A DNA stretch of 64,000 nt from Eriocheir sinensis (taxonomy: Eukaryota; Arthropoda; Malacostraca; Decapoda; Varunidae). The notes under the pieces are model-generated. The model searched no databases and was not told where the DNA came from. It saw only the letters and a list, made by a program, of their open reading frames with translations. The position numbers and the translations under genes are program-made. The stretch is from NCBI RefSeq assembly GCF_024679095.1, contig NW_026111283.1, positions 124,001 through 188,000 on the forward strand. The letters run 5' to 3'. Shown in pieces: positions 62,282 to 64,000 of the stretch. Positions within the stretch are counted from its first letter, which is position 1. Every line of letters starts with the position of its first letter.

Positions 62282-63682
62282 CTCTGCCTGTCAACATCTA
62301 CCTTTCCTTCTTGCTGGAAGTATGCCTTCATACAGCCTGTACCTAAGAAGGGTGACCGCTCCAATCCCTCAAACTACCGTCCTATTGCTTTACTTTCTTG
62401 TCTATCTAAAGCTTTTGAATCAATCCTTAACCGGAAGATTCAAAAGCACCTTTCCACTTCTGACCTTCTATCTGATCGCCAGTATGGGTTCCGCAAGGGG
62501 CGTTCTACTGGTGATCTCCTAGCCTTCTTAACTGACTCTTGGTCATCCTCTCTTAGCCGTTTCGGTGAAACTTTTGCTATTGCGCTGGACATATCAAAAG
62601 CTTTTGATAGGGTCTGGCACAAATCTTTGCTTTCAAAACTACCCTCCTACGGTTTCTATCCTTCTCTCTGTACCTTTATCTCCAGTTTCCTTTCTGACCG
62701 TTCTATTTCTGCCGTGGTAGACGGTCACTGTTCTTCCCCTAAATCTATTAACAGTGGTGTCCCACAGGGTTCTGTCCTATCTCCCACTTTTTTCTGTTGT
62801 TCATTGATGATCTTCTTTCCAAAACGAACTGTCCTATCCATTCCTACGCCGATGATTCCACTCTGCATTATTCAACTTCTTTTAATAGAAGACCCACCCT
62901 TCAGGAACTTAACAACTCAAGGCTGGAGGCTGCAGAACGCTTAGCCTCAGCCCTTACTATTATTTCCGATTGGGGCAAGAAGAACCTGGTGTCCTTCAAC
63001 GCCTCAAAAACACAGTTTCTCCACCTATCCACTCGACACAATCTTCCAAAGAACTATCCCCTATTCTTTGACAACACCCAGCTATCACCTTCCTCAACAC
63101 TAAACATTCTCGGTCTATCCTTAACTCAAAATCTCAACTGGAAACTTCATATCTCATCTCTTACTAAATCAGCTTCCTCGAGGCTGGGCGTTCTGTACCG
63201 TCTCCACCAGTTCTTCTCCCTGCACAGTTGCTGTCCATATACAGGGCCTTGTCCGCCCTCGTATGGAGTATGCATCTCATGTGTGGGGGCTCCACACAGC
63301 TCTTCTGGACAGAGTGGAGGCTAAGGCTCTTCGTCTCATCAGCTCTCCTCCTCATACTGATAGTCTTCTACCTCTTAAATTCCGCCGCAATGTTGCATCT
63401 CTTTCTATCTTTTATTAATATTTTCATGCTGACTGCTCTTCTGAACTTGCTAGCTGCATGCCTCCCCCTCTCCCGCCGCCGCCCCTCTGCACTCGTCTTT
63501 CTACTCTAGCTCATCCCTATGCTGTCCAAACTCCTTATGCAAGAGTTAACCAGCATCTTCACTCTTTCATCCCTCACGCTGGTAAACTCTGGAACACTCT
63601 TCCTTCATCTGTATTTCCTCCTGCCTACGACTTAAACTCTTTCAAGAGGAGGGTATCAGGACACCTCTCCTCCCGAAACTGA
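62282..63682 (+). pseudogene. LINE reverse transcriptase fragment, broken (copy 3)
   Basis: No start codon or endonuclease is present. The first frame stays open from the truncation point through KKGDRSNPSNYRPIAL, YGFRKGRST, motif A DISKAFDRVW (Asp at 62588) and SGVPQGSVLSP (from 62753). A shift near 62790 follows and the next frame carries FIDDLL and YADD (62845-62856). Further shifts near 63218, 63244 and 63285 precede the C-terminal GKLWNTLPSSVF region and TGA at 63680. This copy keeps GGGG in its CGCAAGGGGCG stretch and AAAAA in its CTCAAAAACAC stretch, where copy 1 has lost bases. It shares with copy 1 the lesion just before FIDD. It is a dead fragment of the same family. Confidence 0.92.
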
Positions 63683-63796
63683 CCTATCTTTCGGCCACCT
63701 CTTTGGATTCTTTTTAGGAGTGAGTAGCAGGCTTTTTTATTAATGTTTGCTTTTGTGCCTTGAACTGTCTCCTTTGCTGTAAAAAAAAAAATATAA

Positions 63797-63884
<88 letters not shown>
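63683..63884 (+). other. LINE 3' UTR, A tail and (TA)n, copy 3
   Basis: The 3' UTR matches copy 1 with small indels, then A11 and about 90 bp of mostly TA with a few AAATA interruptions. The TA part joins the satellite word ATAATAAGG, so the tract may include both tail and expanded target sequence. Confidence 0.88.
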
Positions 63885-63888
<4 letters not shown>

Positions 63889-63924
63889 AGGTAAATTTGT
63901 ATTGAAAAAATTTGCAACATACAC
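63885..63924 (-). repeat. Satellite remnant, A-rich, downstream of LINE copy 3
   Basis: Resumes exactly where the target paralog at 59437 continues and leads into the GTTTACTC switch. Confidence 0.88.
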
Positions 63925-64000
63925 GTTTACTCATACAAATTTATATTATTTTCTTGGTATTTTGTTTATTTATTTTGATACGAATTACATGATTATATGT
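63925..64000 (+). repeat. Satellite block, T-rich, cut by window end
   Basis: Matches the start of the block at 59475 and continues off the window. Confidence 0.88.

Larger units (their letters stand above)
62282..63884 (+). mobile_element. 5'-truncated LINE, copy 3
   Basis: Starts at the equivalent of 4367 in copy 1, with one or two bases (C or GC) shared between target and element at the 5' junction. It continues to the family 3' end and a tail of A11 plus (TA)n. The flanks AATATACAAAATGC and ATAATAAGGTAAATTTG are joined at about 59431 in the uninterrupted paralog and at about 40380 in a second one. Truncation at the 5' end with an intact 3' end is the normal result of incomplete target-primed reverse transcription. 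Confidence 0.95.

Overview
KIND OF SEQUENCE. This window is a eukaryotic nuclear satellite field of about 13% GC. It holds no recognisable host gene, rRNA, tRNA, CRISPR array or bacterial-type operon. Nearly all of it is a diverged tandem repeat with a monomer of about 45 bp, strongly T-rich on one strand and A-rich on the other. The only ordinary-composition DNA is three pieces of one non-LTR retrotransposon family (LINE, Jockey/CR1-like, with APE endonuclease and reverse transcriptase). The protein style of that family is one I remember as common in decapod crustaceans, especially crabs. That host guess is from memory and was not checked by any search. LAYOUT. The satellite changes strand 23 times, giving 24 alternating blocks (T-rich or A-rich on the given strand). 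In well-ordered stretches the monomers form a higher-order unit of 16 monomers, about 714 bp (for example 7726-8439). A near full-length LINE lies at 2581-5903, a 229-bp piece of only its 5' end at 53048-53276, and a 5'-truncated copy at 62282-63884. Long (TA)n tracts lie at 15405-15576, 19580-19699, 20305-20419, 56584-56673 and in the tail of the third LINE piece. LARGE STRUCTURE. The middle of the window is one imperfect palindrome of about 41 kb. The left arm (about 17965-36930) is the reverse complement of the right arm (about 41340-59405), around a centre near 39145, with a non-matching spacer of about 4.4 kb. Rare landmarks mirror each other at the predicted coordinates, including a short non-satellite island with (ATT)n at 25982 and 52310. 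The arms differ by one LINE fragment, by TA-array lengths and by a net loss of about 1.5 kb, so they are not a simple read fold-back copy. HOW THE PARTS RELATE. Uninterrupted ('empty') versions of all three LINE insertion sites survive elsewhere in the window (about 22795, 25262 and 59431), so the insertions can be ordered relative to the local duplications. The many long open reading frames of the satellite follow from a 45-bp (15-codon) monomer with almost no stops in any of the three frames of its T-rich strand. I do not regard them as genes. I see no convincing new enzymatic or defence system; the unusual features are the palindrome, the recurrent strand-switch junctions and the insertion history.
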